A stretch of 64,000 nucleotides of DNA, from contig NC_134962.1 of assembly GCF_965638725.1 (NCBI RefSeq), forward strand, positions 6,579,501 through 6,643,500, given 5' to 3'. Origin of the DNA: Aptenodytes patagonicus (Eukaryota; Chordata; Aves; Sphenisciformes; Spheniscidae). The position numbers were made by a program, and so were the translations under genes. The notes under the pieces are model-generated. The model saw only the letters and a program-made list of their open reading frames with translations, was not told the origin of the DNA and did not search any database. This document shows, piece by piece, positions 8,804-22,199 of this stretch; position 1 is the first letter of the stretch, and every line of letters starts with the position of its first letter.

Positions 8804-11800
8804 TGAATGCTGAAAGCGGTGATTCTTAGCCCCTGGGTTTGCTGTTTTGAAGCAGTTACAAAATTTAGCAGTTTAACCGAATTTTAATTCAATTTGGCTT
8901 TGAAACCAAAAGCGTCGTAACTTCTCGGTGTGTGGGAAAGGTTGAGTACAAAGAGTATCTGGAACCAGGAACACAAGGGTCGTTCAGGCAAAGCGCAGTT
9001 GGCACATTTGGTAGGCAGATGCTCGCTAGTTGGCTCTGAAGTGGAGGCTCGTCTAAGGTGTGTTTACTCACCTTGGGAACATTGCCTGATCGGGGGATAA
9101 AGTCCAACAGTGAGCACTGACAGGCCTGAATAACCCTACATATGCCTGCCTTGGAGGCCTTATTTTTGTCCATGCAAGTCTAAAAAAACCAAGCAATGTA
9201 AATCTAAATGTTGGGTTTCCTTCAGTGCAGGAGAGAAGGTTTTTGATTATGGCTTGCTTTAGCCTCTTGCAAACTGAACAATTGTTTTCTATTGCTACAA
9301 GCTCAGAAGAGGCAGATTAGCAACTTTCTCAGTAATTAACCCCCTCCTTCAAATGTTATGACCCACATAGGACTCCCAGTAAAATAAAACATAAAATATT
9401 AACCTGTCTTTAAATTAGTACTCAAAGAAAAGGCACAAAACTGCTCAGGAATGTGGCTGCACACTTTGTTATATGTGTGAAGTGCACTGTATGCATATGT
9501 ACATATACAGACATGTACATATCTGTATCTGTTGTGGCAGTATATGATACCAACAGCCACTACTACTCTTACAATTCTGAGGGTGAGCGTGTGACCTTAG
9601 ACATTTTGAGGTCTTCCCTCTAACTGTTCCTGCCTGTCTGTCTTTCAGCTCTTTACCTTCCCCCACTCCATTTTAGACCATCATGCCCATAAAGAAAGGC
9701 TGATCTTCACATCCATTTGTCCATGCAGTTTGGGTGTGTGAAGACTGAAGTATTTCAGACAAATAAAACTGTAGAAATAACCCTGCTGTCATTTCATCTC
9801 TCTCTGCTTGCACCCAGTCCCAACAAAGCATCTGGAGCCTGGATGAGGCGATGCTTTCATGCCAACCTGTCACTTTTTATATTGATGGGGCTTCCACCAT
9901 GCATGTAAAATATTGTCAATGGTAGTTTGCAGAACAGGAAATCTAGGAATCCCAGCTAAGTTTCAGGGAGTTCTTTAAAGCAACAAAATTGATGTGAGTA
10001 TGCTATATAAAGGATGTTCATAATCCGTTACCCGCTCAGGTTCGTGCAGTCAATGAGATGTTTCCAGCAAGGCTTTCGCTGAGGCAGCCAGCAGTGATTT
10101 GCAAGCCCTGAACAGCCAGGTCTGGTAGAGCAGCACGGATCAGGATTGCAGCTCGCCTTCCTGCCCTGCAAGTCTAAAATACCACAGAGCTGAATCTCAC
10201 ACTGCAGGAACACTTCCCCTGGGACTGTATCCTCTATCTGTCCTGCAAAGCTTTTTATTGTATTTTGTAAATGCGAAGGGAAGAAAATAGTGAAGTAAGA
10301 GGGGCTGTCCTTGATGCACTGCAAGGCCAAACATTCCTGAAAAGGAAAACAAAAATCTGGTAGGATAAGAGGTGCTAAAGATTGCTCCAGATGGGGCTCT
10401 GCTGTAAGCAAAGGTAAAATCAAAGACAATTTAATAATGACAGCGGCGGTGGTTGTCTTTGGAGTCCACATACTGTGTTGCTGGTGGAGCTGATCAGAAA
10501 TATTTCACCAACTGTTTTCCTTTTAAAACATATCATTAAGTACTTCATTAAAATAAAATGGGCCATAATCTTCAGTAATACTAAGCAGACCCCTTTTTCA
10601 GTGAAGTACAAAAATACTGAGTCCTTCCTGCTGGCCAGATAAGTCATCATACATAGAAATAACAACTGAGAGTAAAACAGTAATGCTTCAGTTGTCGGAA
10701 AAAAGACAGTGGACCAGAAAATGATCATATTGCAGCACAAGAAAAGTCAGAATAAAAGCTTAAAATTGACAGTGTAAGACAGCAGGATTAGTCCTAGTGT
10801 CTCTTCAGTTTTGAGCGGAGGAAAATATCCCCAAACCCAGAGCATTAGTTTCTGCCAATTAAATTATAGTCAGGCAGGTGTTGTGCAAATTTTCTCACAC
10901 TGCAATCCTAACCTCCCACAATCTTGCTATACAAACTGTGGGCTTCTCTTGAGAAGACACTAAATATGCCAAATTGGTGGCACTGTGTTATGAACATATG
11001 TCCATTAAAAATCACATTAAGGATTCCAAATGTTTTTCATTTGTGATGGCAGCAGGGCTTGAGTGCAGATGTCCACTGGGAATTCTAGACACTTAAGCAT
11101 CAAATTACTTGTATTTAGGTAACACCTCCCATCAGAGGATCTCAAAGCATATCACAAACACACAGTAAGCCTCAAGCCCATATATAAAACATGCATAGTA
11201 TTTGGTGCAATGAAATAACTGGAGCATATGCAAATCAGGGCCAAGATTTTTTTTTCAAGAATCTTCTCATTTAGAGATTCAGCTTTTAGATACCCAACAG
11301 AAGGCATTAAAGGTTTAATCTGAAGATACTGAATTCTCATAACTCCCAGTGGCTCCCACAAAAAAACCCCAGAGGTAGCATCTCCAATGGCTCAGTTACA
11401 ATGGTCTTGAGGTGTTCACCCAATACCAGTGTGTACTGCTGTTTGCCATGTATGCGTCTGCCTTCTGGATTCAGTGAGCTGGGAGATCTCGCTAGTGAGA
11501 AACATGGGAGGTGGTATGGGGGCAATGTAAGGTCTTTTTAAAAAAAAAAAAATTGTCTTGGATGTAAAGTTTATTTTCCATTTAAATGAGAAATCTTTTT
11601 TAGTAGTAACTATATTATAATACTCATCTAATAGCTGATACAATTTCTTCGGATTGAACTTTTTTTGGCACCTTTTCTCTGTGCTTCTTGACACTTGAAT
11701 GTGATGCTCATCAGGTGTCTTCTTGGAAGCTGTCAAATTATTTAAATGAGTGTAAATCTGACATTTCAAGATGATAGTGTTCAACAAGTGCCTTGAAAGG

Positions 11801-14800
11801 AGTGTTTTCAGGATGTTTGCTTTGATGGACACTATTCAGGCTGTTCAAAATAGAGGTTTTGAGGCACTTTGACTTTTATGGACTTACTGGAACTCAATGC
11901 AATAAATGTAAAGGTTCTTAGATGCTCAGAAAAAGTGTCATAAGAAAGCTTAACTCATCACTACAAACCAAGGTGCCACAAAGAACTCTCAATGAGATCT
12001 GAAAGTTGTTAATGACATATAATAATACTCAGAAATTCTACTCCCCTCCCATTGCTAATTATCCTACGTATTGTCACCTCCAAAGAGTTTGTCACTTGGG
12101 TTTTTGTTATAAAATTGTAGCTTTTTTAAAGATTCTCTGAGCTATTCTACTAACGGAAGAACATTGCTTCTTGATTGTTATTTTTGCTGTGAAGTTGTGC
12201 TCAGCTGATACTGAGCATACTGCGATTGCTGCTGGACTGGATGCTGCATGAGCCCAGATCCAAGGGCAGCCCTTGCAAGCGTACAGCTCACAGAGATCAG
12301 GGCAGGGACTGCTCCCTCAATTTCCAGAAGAAAACATGAACCGTGCAAATTGCCTGCAGTTGCAAAAGAGCCTGTGACTGAGCCAAGTGTTTATTCCGGA
12401 CCCTGCACAGCCCTGTGTGATATTTCTGCCTCACAGCCCCTTTTCTTACAGGCAGTTCTTCGGCACTGACCCAGCTGCAGGAGGTCTCGGGGCCCTGGCC
12501 ACATGTGCTGCACACTCCTCTCCTCGTGTGTCACATGAACCGTGAGACTGAGTCTCTGGGACCAGGCAGAACAGGTAGCGGCAAACTGGGAGTACAGTGC
12601 TTCCCTTCTTACCTCCCTCTCTCCAACCCTAAATGATACAGTATTTGTTTTGAGCAGATTGTAAGATACAATATTTGTGAATCACTAAGGTGATGTAACT
12701 TTGTTTGCCTGTCTTCAGGTGGCTTGTTCTGATGGCAGAGGAATGAGAAAGGGGAAAAAACCACCCAGATTTATCGTAATTAGACTGCACTTTCATTAGC
12801 CTGTCCAGCATTTTCATCTTGACAACAGACATGCTAAAACTTCTCAAAACAAATGGAAGTACATCTCAGCAGAGGGGAACATGCATTAGTGCGTGTTTAT
12901 GGTCTCTGATGAAAGTCACCAACCTTTGGTGCTTCATTTAGTATCAGCTTGAGCGATCAATCCTGGGCTGTATTTTAGGGAAAGTCCTGGCTGTGCCACA
13001 GTCCATGCCAAGGCTGACGTTATACCACAAGCAGACTGGCTTCTTGCTTGTTATTCTTCTGCTTTGGCAGAGAAACTATTTACTCTTTTTGGTTCTCTTT
13101 TCCATTTTCTCTTGTAAGGAATAAAAACTGGAGTCTTGGCTAGGGTGGTACTGTGGCACATCCACACGTTGCCTGAAGGATACTGGAGGTTTAATTCCCT
13201 CCTGTCACACTGGTGACCCTTCTCAGCAACACAAGACACTTAGTTTGGACTGATTTTACACCTAGATCTCAGGTGGGAGACGGCACCCCACATGCAGAGC
13301 AGCAAGTGGCTCCCCATTAATGGTGTTTGCTCAATTAGTGGCTCTGAGCAGCTTGTTATTTGCTGTTCATCATTCTCTCTCACCAGCTCATTGGCTCTGG
13401 AGATGGGATTGATTCATGTAATTTTAACCCTGACAAGTAATCGCTTTTTTGGAACTATTTCTCAAGCTGTGACTCTAATCTGGAGACTCCTCCCCATAGG
13501 AACACTGTCCTCTCTTTTGTAAACCCCATATCAGGGATGAGTGTGAATGTGAGTAATGGGCTCTGTAGCCATTGGTATCTGATCAGTGGCCGGGTACGTG
13601 TAACCCTGTCAAGTGTGAGCTCGGGAGCTCTTCCCATCTACTGTAGAAGGCCTAATAGGCACACAGAGAGTCTGGGCCCACCAAGACTTCACTGACTTTA
13701 CCTTAGCCAGCACAAGGTTGGTAAGAACATGACTATGATTTTTGCATAGTTACTGCATTTTTTTGGCTGGATGCACAGCAGAACCACAGCCAGGAGAGAA
13801 GGGGACAAACTGTACTAAACAGAGTGGAAAACAGTCAGCATAAGGTTGTGTGTTTCCCTTCACCTATGTAGCATCTGCTCTGCTCAGTCATACAAAGCCC
13901 AGATGGCACCGAGATTCAGCTTTGCAAATAAAAATGGTAACCCTTGCTGGAGTGAAATCTGTTTACCACAGAGGTGTGTGTTTGCAGCTGTCAAGGGCTC
14001 CCTGCTTCCTACCCATGGAGGGGGTAAATGACAAATCCTTGCACACAGGTTCAAGCAGCAGGAGATGTTTCAACCTCTTGTTCAAGAGCAGTCTTCTGGC
14101 TTCCTGCTGATAACTAGGGTCCTGCTAACTGTGCCCTTTTACAGAGATTTCACCTCCTCAGGCCTTAAGAAATGATATGGCAGTACCTTTTAAAATTTAA
14201 ACTGGTTTATTTTTTTCTAGGATGAGATAACCCTGTCTCCTCCTGCTTCTTCCTTCTGCTTGCCATTCATTATTTCTCTGCGATCCTTCACTTGCCAGCA
14301 GCTCTCTGTTCTCAGTTGTCATTTCAGGGTTACACAGCTCTGTCTACCTGACTGGCAATGTGTTTTTTGTCATTCATTTAAATACTTCCATTCACCTTTT
14401 CTCTCTCTCTTGTCACTTTTATCCCTCATTACATGCAGTCTGACCCACTGGACACAGTTCCAGATGTCCTTCATGAGCCGACTTCTTTAAAGAAGGATGG
14501 CTCTAACCAATAAGCGTGGGTGCAGATTCAGAAGGTTTAGGTTCTGTTTCTTCCTCTGCTATGGATTTCCCATTTAACTTTGGACATGTAACTTTACATC
14601 CCCAAGCCTTTATCCTCTCCATGGGAAGGGGGTTGGGAGGTGATAATGCCAATTTCTCTCTGTTCTTGTGCATTCTTCCTAGTTTGGTAGATAGTTCCCG
14701 GCCAGAGGAGTTTAAAACCTAATTAGATAAGATCATTATCTCTTCTCATCTTTAGATCTGTGCCACAGATAGTCCCTGCTGGATCCTCTCTAGATTATTG

Positions 14801-17800
14801 TAATGCAAATGGTATGTTCTTATTTGAAATGAAAAACATTTACTATAACCTGTTTTCTCCTTTGATAGCAACACAAAAGCACCAACTTGGGCTGAACTGT
14901 GTTTTCTGTTTCAAGTGAGATTTGTCTGTATTTTTCCCAGGAAAATAGCTTTGATGAATATTTCAAGCATTTTGTAACACTGGAAGCAACAACAGGATAG
15001 AGAAGCTGATTGTGCAGAAATAAAAGCCAGGCTACATCTAAAGGTCAGAAGGCAAATGTGCCTATGTCAAGCACTACATACCTTTTGGTTCTTGAACCTG
15101 ACTGCTGTAGGAAAATCAACATTACAAAAAAACAATTGCTTCTGTAATAGATCCTGTGTTTACTGGAAAACCCTGATGTAAGTGTTAACATGCCAGGTGA
15201 AATCCTACGTACTGTACACTTATGCTTAGCACATTTCTAATAGGAAGAAGGCAACATGGGTGGACCACAATGGGATTTTTTCAATGTAAAAGCATTTTTG
15301 TTTTGTCAGTGTAAATGGTTCCTCCCGGACAAGTGCCACAAGTATGATTATTGCTACAAACATCACTCGGTAAAGAGGTCAAGGATTCGACTAGACCCTG
15401 GAGATCATACATTTTTCTTAAGCTTTTAGGAAGACAGAATTCTGACTCTGCTGTACATGCTTCTGTTGACTGACCATCTGTACCTGTCTCCAAATTTACT
15501 GATTCAGGATGATTCATACACATATGAATACTGTTCACTTAAAGAGAAACCTCATACATGAGCTTAAACTAGTATGTACAAATGAATAGCAACCAACTTG
15601 CATTCTGCAAATAAAAGAAAACAAGTAACCTACTTGTTAACCTTGTATAGTTCAGGTATTTGCATTGCAATAGCACTAAGGCAGTACCTTGTTATTTTGA
15701 GTGAAAGCATAAATGCGCTCTGCTCAGGAGATCTTACTGTTTAAGACAGAACAAACGAAGGGTATGAATGACAGATCAAGAGACTGTAAGTTTGTAGAGG
15801 CAGCTCTGAACAGAGTAATAACCATTATTCACAAAACACAAGTATTTGCTTTCCAGGCACTTCCTCATCTTGCTGTTTAAAAAGATTATGAAGAGGAGGA
15901 CTAGAAGGCTGACTTTGTTTATTCTTACAGGAGCATAAAAGGTGTACAATTATGCCTGCTATACCATATTTCTGTTACCTGTTCCTGATGGAAAGGCATG
16001 GGGCTACCTGGTTTTGGTCTTTAGGTGATGATTTGTCACTATAGTAGGGAGGAAGACTCTAATATTTAAGGTATCTCTGCTGATAAATATCAAGGAATAA
16101 ATCACCTCCTGTCAGTGAAGTCACACTAATATACGTGTCTTTAAATATGCCCTTAAATGTTGTAGCCCATTCTAGATTTCTTTGGATTTTTGAATTGAGA
16201 AGCTTGATTCAGGCTCCTCAGAAACTTTGGCGCCCATGCCGATTTGTGATCTGAGCTGGAAAAATATTGCACTGCTCTTCTGCACCAACCAACTCCTTAC
16301 TGCTGATTTTGCAATGTTTAACGTGCACTTGCTGCATATCCACGTGGAAGCAGAATTTGAACTCCTTTGGGCTGTACATCTCACTCATTGATTTATTAAG
16401 ACAATGATTTAATCATCTCGTTCTCTGGTGATCCTATTAACTTCCAAGCAATGGTGCCTGTTTAGCTGTGCACAAAGAGCTGTTCTCAGAACTGTTTTCC
16501 TGATTAAAGATTAACAATGTGATAAAAGCAAGGAAACATGGGCATCCTTGGAGTTTGTTTCTTACATCAGTTGGGTTAAACCTTTACTATCTTTTCTCAC
16601 TGTGTATCTTCACTTTGTGTTTGGCAATCAAATTCTGCACAGCTCTAGCACGTTTCCTCCAGTTTAGTCAAAACAAGAGGAAAACTTTCTGCCTTTTAAA
16701 CTTTTAACTTTTTGACCCTTGCACAAACAGCAGCAGAAACCTTTACTAACTAACTAAGGGGAGTTGTCTTTAAAACTTTCTTTGCTATCTCTCGGATTAA
16801 AGAGTATTCTGTAAAAACAGTGGAAGTCACTGAGGTGTAGTTAACTGTATAACCACACTAATGTCTTTTGAAATGGAAGAAGTAATATGCTTCTCAGGTA
16901 AACATCCTTCTTCCAAACAGACCCAGGCACGCAGATCTGCTGTTTGCCACAAGCAGCAAACAGAGCATTACTGGATGGCAGAATTGTTTCTAAATATATC
17001 ATGATGTTAGATGAAATGGTTAAGAGATAAATTGCAATTATGGTTAATATTTTTTAGACCACTTCCCTGACTTGTATCTGAGCAATCAATCATCCCTGGT
17101 ACTTTCAGCTCCAATAAGCTTATGTTAAATACTTCCCCTTTTATATATTCCACATCTGTACACTATTATGCCCTGGGTTTTTTTGTCATGCTATATAATT
17201 ATAATCATTAACAGTATGGAGCAGGATTTTAAAAGCATAGGCAATACTTGAAAGTATTAAGTCTTTTAACTTAATAGAAGTTGCTTTGGTTCTTCTACAA
17301 GAACCACTCGTATTTAAAGAGATGATTTGTCTTCTCAAAGTCAAGATTAGCACTGGAGAGAGAGCAAAGCAAGGCTTTCCCTGTGCCTTAGGCACAGCCC
17401 ACATCTAGCTGATTGTGCGAGAACGGCACAGTCCAAGCAAGTACTGTGCCTCCGAGAGGGCTCTGCAGCTCTCCTCGCCCTCCTCTTTGCACTGAGAAAG
17501 AGAAGTGGTAATTTATAGCCGGGCTAGACACTAGTCAATCAATACTCTCCAGGATTACTTCCATCTGTCTTTGCTTTGCTATGCTCCCATCTTCCCTTTG
17601 CTTTGGGGAATAAGTAAGGAAACAAGTAGGACTGTATATTCTGAAGTTCCTGGGTCTGAGGTCTGACTAGCTTTTATAGAGATGGGGACCAGAGAATTGT
17701 GTTCTTTTGGGTAACAACAAATTCAAGTCAGATCTGAATCCTAAATGATGTCTGCTAGAATAAACTGCAGCTCCCATCTCAGAACCAGATGTCTGGGGGG

Positions 17801-20800
17801 AAAACAAAAAAGAAAAAAAAAAGCTAGAATATTTTAATAATACTCTTCTTTTCAAGTGATCAGTATCTTTTCTGAAATTCAGACTGTATAATTTCTCCTG
17901 AGAATCTTCCAGGCCAGCACTGAAGCAGTAAGTTAATTCTGAATCTGCAACTTTCAGTTGCTTAGAACAGCATCCAAAAGAACATAACACACACACACCC
18001 TTTTTTTTTAATCTCACTCATTAGCTGACATGCTTTCATTTTTTTTTAATTAAGGTCTTTGGTGGTCTCTGAAGAAGTGCTTCATCTGTGTGAAAGTGAG
18101 ATGCTAAAAGAACAAGTTGACAACAGCACCAGAAAGTACAGCAAAAAGATTTCAACCATTTAGTGACTACAACTTCATAAACTGAACAATATTTAAAGGA
18201 GCTACATGAATTAGGAGATTTTAAAAGTATACTCACTTTCTCTGAAACAGGTGATGGTGTGAAGGAGGTTATCTACTGCTGTCATTATTAACAGGGGCAA
18301 TATCTCACTGCAAAACAGGTGATGAAGGTAGCAATTGTCCCTGGTGTAAAAGCAAAAGTAAAGGCGTATATGTTTTCAGACCGGTGTTAAGGCACATAGA
18401 TACCACTATGACAGGTGCAGTGTGAATATGACATATACTTGGAAACAAAAGTGAGACATTGGAAGAAAGTGAAAATGGAAAACTTTCCAGATGCCAGGTG
18501 GAAAATGGTATTAAAGCTGTCAAAATAAGTCACAACAAAGACTGGGTTTTCTCATAGGCTAACAGGAGTCATGTTCTGGAGGAGAATGGAGTTTTCAATT
18601 ACAAGATGGAATATCATAAATGAAACAATCATGAGCATTGGAGGTTAAATTGGGGCTTATTTGTTTGGGTTTTTTGCTTTGGTCTCTCTCTCTTTTTTTT
18701 TCTTTTTCTCTTTCAAGTGTACTGCAACAGTCCTGATTTACTCCGAGTTCTGTGGACGGGTCAAAAATGGGTAAATAAATCACACTGTTATTGCTTCACA
18801 TAGTTATCTATTCTGGGCCTAATTCCAAACCCATTTAAATCGATGGCAATCCTTCTGTTGGCATCAGAGGATTATAGTTTAGGACCTATGATAGGAAGAT
18901 GGAGGTGCAAAGCATACACAGTCAAGGCTGGCTATGCAGCCTCTGCAGTCATCCAAAGTGATTTTCTAAAACACAGGAAGGGAATGAAACTGAAGACTTT
19001 GAACTACCTTCAAGGTCAAATATGCTTTATGTTACATGGTAATGAAGCTTTTCAAAAAGTCAGCTCCATCTAACAAGCATTAAGCATCTTATACTATAAA
19101 ACACATTATTCAGATTTAAGACTGACAATCTGAACAGATAATCCAATATTTTACTCATCAAAGAAGTCAGCTGAGCTGTTTATACTCGGAGGAATACGCA
19201 GATCAGAACAAAGTTTGCTGTGTTTCCTTAGTGCAGCCAAGGGTAGAATTTACTCTGCTGATTTAGGATTTTAGTTGTCCGTGTATTCACTTTCATGCAC
19301 TGGTAGATTCTTATAAGCAATTTATCTGCAATTTTGTGGCTGAATTTTGTTTCTTTCTGTAATATTACTTTAGCACAAGAGAATGTGCCTACATTAAATT
19401 CCTTATATTCCTTATAAAATACTCCTAACAAACAATAATTCATATTGAGTATGTTTACCCCCCAAAATGTAATTATGACTTAAAAAATAAAAAAGGTCCT
19501 CTATTCTTTTCGTGATAGATTTTTCATGCAGACTGTTGATCTGTTAGAAAGAAATAGACCCTTTAGAGGAGAGGGTAGAAGCTTGACTGCAGTTAGAGAT
19601 AGATGATGCAGTAGGCAGTATTGGTAACTGGAGATTGTATACACAATAGACCATAACGGCCATTATGGAGCTGTTAACCTCTATTGTGTCAAAACGTAAT
19701 TAGAAAGTGGTTGAGTTTGTAGATTGCTGATCCAAGTGGTTCCTTTAAATCCAACAAAAATGAACTGAACGGTTATTCTGCATTTGAGTTATAAATCCTT
19801 GAAAATATCAGTTTATAATGGAAATAATGACAGACCTTTAACTGTAGCTGCATGGATGGTGCTGGTATTAATAATGCAGAAGTACAAGGCAGGACAGCTC
19901 TTGGATGCTGATGACTGTTCAAGTGCAGAAAAACTCATTAAAATGACCTAAAGGAGGATATATTATTATAACAACTTTTTTCCTCAGTGCCCTTCAACTA
20001 TCATAATTGCACAGTATATGTAGCAACTTGAAAAGATTCAGAAATGTGTAAGAAGTATAATCTCTGGCTACAGTCACCAGCAGCATAACTATATGAATAT
20101 ACTGTGTATTCTGCATCCTGTTCTTTGGTTTTGAGAGCCCACAGATTCTGTAGATGATGAATAATGTGGTATCTAACTAAAATATCAGCCCTAAATTGCT
20201 GGAATACATATTCAACCTTAAATAATTGCTTTGGATTTGTGTTGATTCCAAGTAACATAATAGTTATGACTAATTTGCAGTTATTAAATGTAAAAAATTT
20301 GTATTACTTTTGCATTTAGGATTCTGCAGAGTTGTGGATAGGAGTAGTTGTTGTCAAGGGTATTTATGGGAGTTACAGGAGCTTGCTATCTCTAAGGATA
20401 AGGCCCAGTAAGGTTAAAAACCTAAAATCAGACTTGCCATGAGATTTGTTTTTCAAGATGTGAAGGTTTTGATTTTTCATTCTTACAACTTGTTACAGTG
20501 GCCCCGCCGATGTACTTTTCACAGCTACATCCTTTGCAGTAATCTGAATCACTGGCTTTTCCAATGGTGCCACATAGCACCTGCTATATCTCAGGCACCC
20601 AAAACACAGAAACAGTAATAATGTCCCTGCCAAATTCGGTGGAAAAGGGGACGTGTGGTTCCTGGGTACCCAGCAGTGTTAACTGTACTCAGAAACACAC
20701 CGTATAATATTGGCTTTCTGCAAAACACCACCTTGTCTGATGGAATAGTACAGCTAAACAGGCCAGTGGCATTTGCTGCTATTTTGTGCTAAGGATATTT

Positions 20801-21411
20801 CACAAATGCCAGGTTTAATGGGTTACTTACACAGGCAAGGAAAGCCACAAATTGGTTAGGGGTTTTGTTTTGTTTTGTTTAAAGGTCAATACGTAGTTTA
20901 GCAGGATGTGGACCACGCTGGGCTATAGTCACTTTGCAATGTACTGTACTTTGCAACTCACTGAACTATTTAGAGATAAAGCTCCAAATCCATTCTTTGC
21001 ACTAGTGTATAATAGAGTATTAATAGTAAGTGGGCCTTATATAATGTTTGATGGTTGGAAATTGCTAGTCTAGAAGGGTACACAAGATTAAATGTTAAGT
21101 CTCTCAAATTGTACAAGTTTACCTCAAAGACATTTTTACAATGCCTTTGGAGAACTCTTAAGTCTAAAACTTCTTGTTCTCATTGAATAACCAATCCTGG
21201 CCTAAAGTATAGTTTAATGATGCTTATATATCGCTCTACTGCCTCTGCAAACGTACTTCAGCCAATTTTACAAAATACTTCACCTCCCAGGGTAAGAGAT
21301 GCTGTGGCACTAGCAGTCAGCCAGCTCTTCAGCAGCACTCCAGTGACATGGCACCCAGGCTGAAGTGTTTCCGTGAGAGAAACATGGGAAGTACTTCAAA
21401 TATTTTGCAAG
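8804..21411. other. Intergenic region between divergent PCK1 and CTCFL
   Basis: About 12.6 kb with no recognisable exon. The longest open frames (147 codons at 10028-10471 and 138 codons at 11416-11832, both minus) lack domain similarity. The PCK1 side is likely to hold distal liver and kidney control elements, but none can be pinned by eye. No SINE, LINE or LTR was recognised before 21.4 kb. One nested inverted repeat is listed separately. Confidence 0.5.
19641..19689. repeat. Nested inverted repeat
   Basis: The outer arms ACACAATAGA (19641-19650) and TCTATTGTGT (19680-19689) are perfect 10-bp complements. Directly inside the left arm lies a second dyad, CCATAA (19651-19656) with TTATGG (19663-19668). 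The outer arms each contain an ACAATAG-type SOX motif in opposite orientation. It could be a paired transcription-factor site or a chance hairpin. Confidence 0.5.
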
Positions 21412-21992
21412 TGGGGTGTGCTGGTTTTGGCTGGGATTGAGTTAATTTTCTTCCTAGTAGCTAGGATGGGGCTATGTTTTGGATTTGTGCTGGAAACAGT
21501 GTTGATAACACAGGGATGTTTTCGTTACTGCTGAGCAGTGCTGACACAGAGTCAAGGCCTTTTCTGCCTCTCACCCCACCCCACCAGCGAGCAGGCTGGG
21601 GGGACACAAGAAGCTGGGAGGGGACACAGCCGGGACAGCTGACCCCAACTGACCCAAGGGACATTCCACACCATATGGTGTCATGCTCGGCACAGAAAGC
21701 TGGGGGAAGGAGAAGGAAGGGGGTGACGTTCGGACTGATGGCGTTTGTCTTCCCAAGTCACCGTTAGGCGTGATGGAGCCCTGCTTTCCTGGGGATGGCT
21801 GAACACCTGCCTGCCGATGGGAAGGAGTGAATGAATTCCTTGTTTTGCTTTACCTTTTAAACTGTCTTTATCTCAACCCATGAGTTTTCTCACTTTTGCT
21901 CTTCCGATTCTCTCCCCCATCCCACCGGGGGGGAGTGAGCGAATGGCTGTGTGGGGCTTAGTTGCCGGCTCAGGTTAAACCACGACATGGGA
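21412..21992 (+). mobile_element. Solo LTR of an ERVL-like endogenous retrovirus, upstream of CTCFL
   Basis: The LTR proper is 21417-21987 (571 bp). It begins TGTGCTGGTTTTGGCTGG and ends AACCACGACA, so it keeps TG...CA ends. It is flanked by a one-mismatch 5-bp duplication, TGGGG at 21412-21416 and TGGGA at 21988-21992. The ends and several internal blocks match the LTR in PCK1 intron 8, but the segment after about 21710 is largely unrelated, so the two copies belong to different subfamilies. There is no internal retroviral sequence. It is in the same orientation as CTCFL. The position equivalent to the TATA-like stretch of the other copy reads GGCACAGAAA, so a core promoter there is degraded. 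Confidence 0.82.
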
Positions 21993-22199
21993 AAACCGAT
22001 TGAGCTCAGCCCTGTGGTCTCCAGCCAAGTGGGAGCAGAAGGTTAAGGGCCTACAATTAAGGCCGAGAGATCTTCATCTATAACTCGAGTGCGATAAAAT
22101 GGCAGGCTGCTTTTACAGGAGGCCTTGCTGCCTAGCAGCACAGATTTGCCGCGCTTTCACCGTGAGAAGGGCTCTTTGCTGAGCGTCGGGCACGGGCCT

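Noticed and set aside
10028-10471. 147-codon minus-strand frame upstream of PCK1
   Set aside because: No recognisable domain, no partner exons, amino-acid content like a chance frame.
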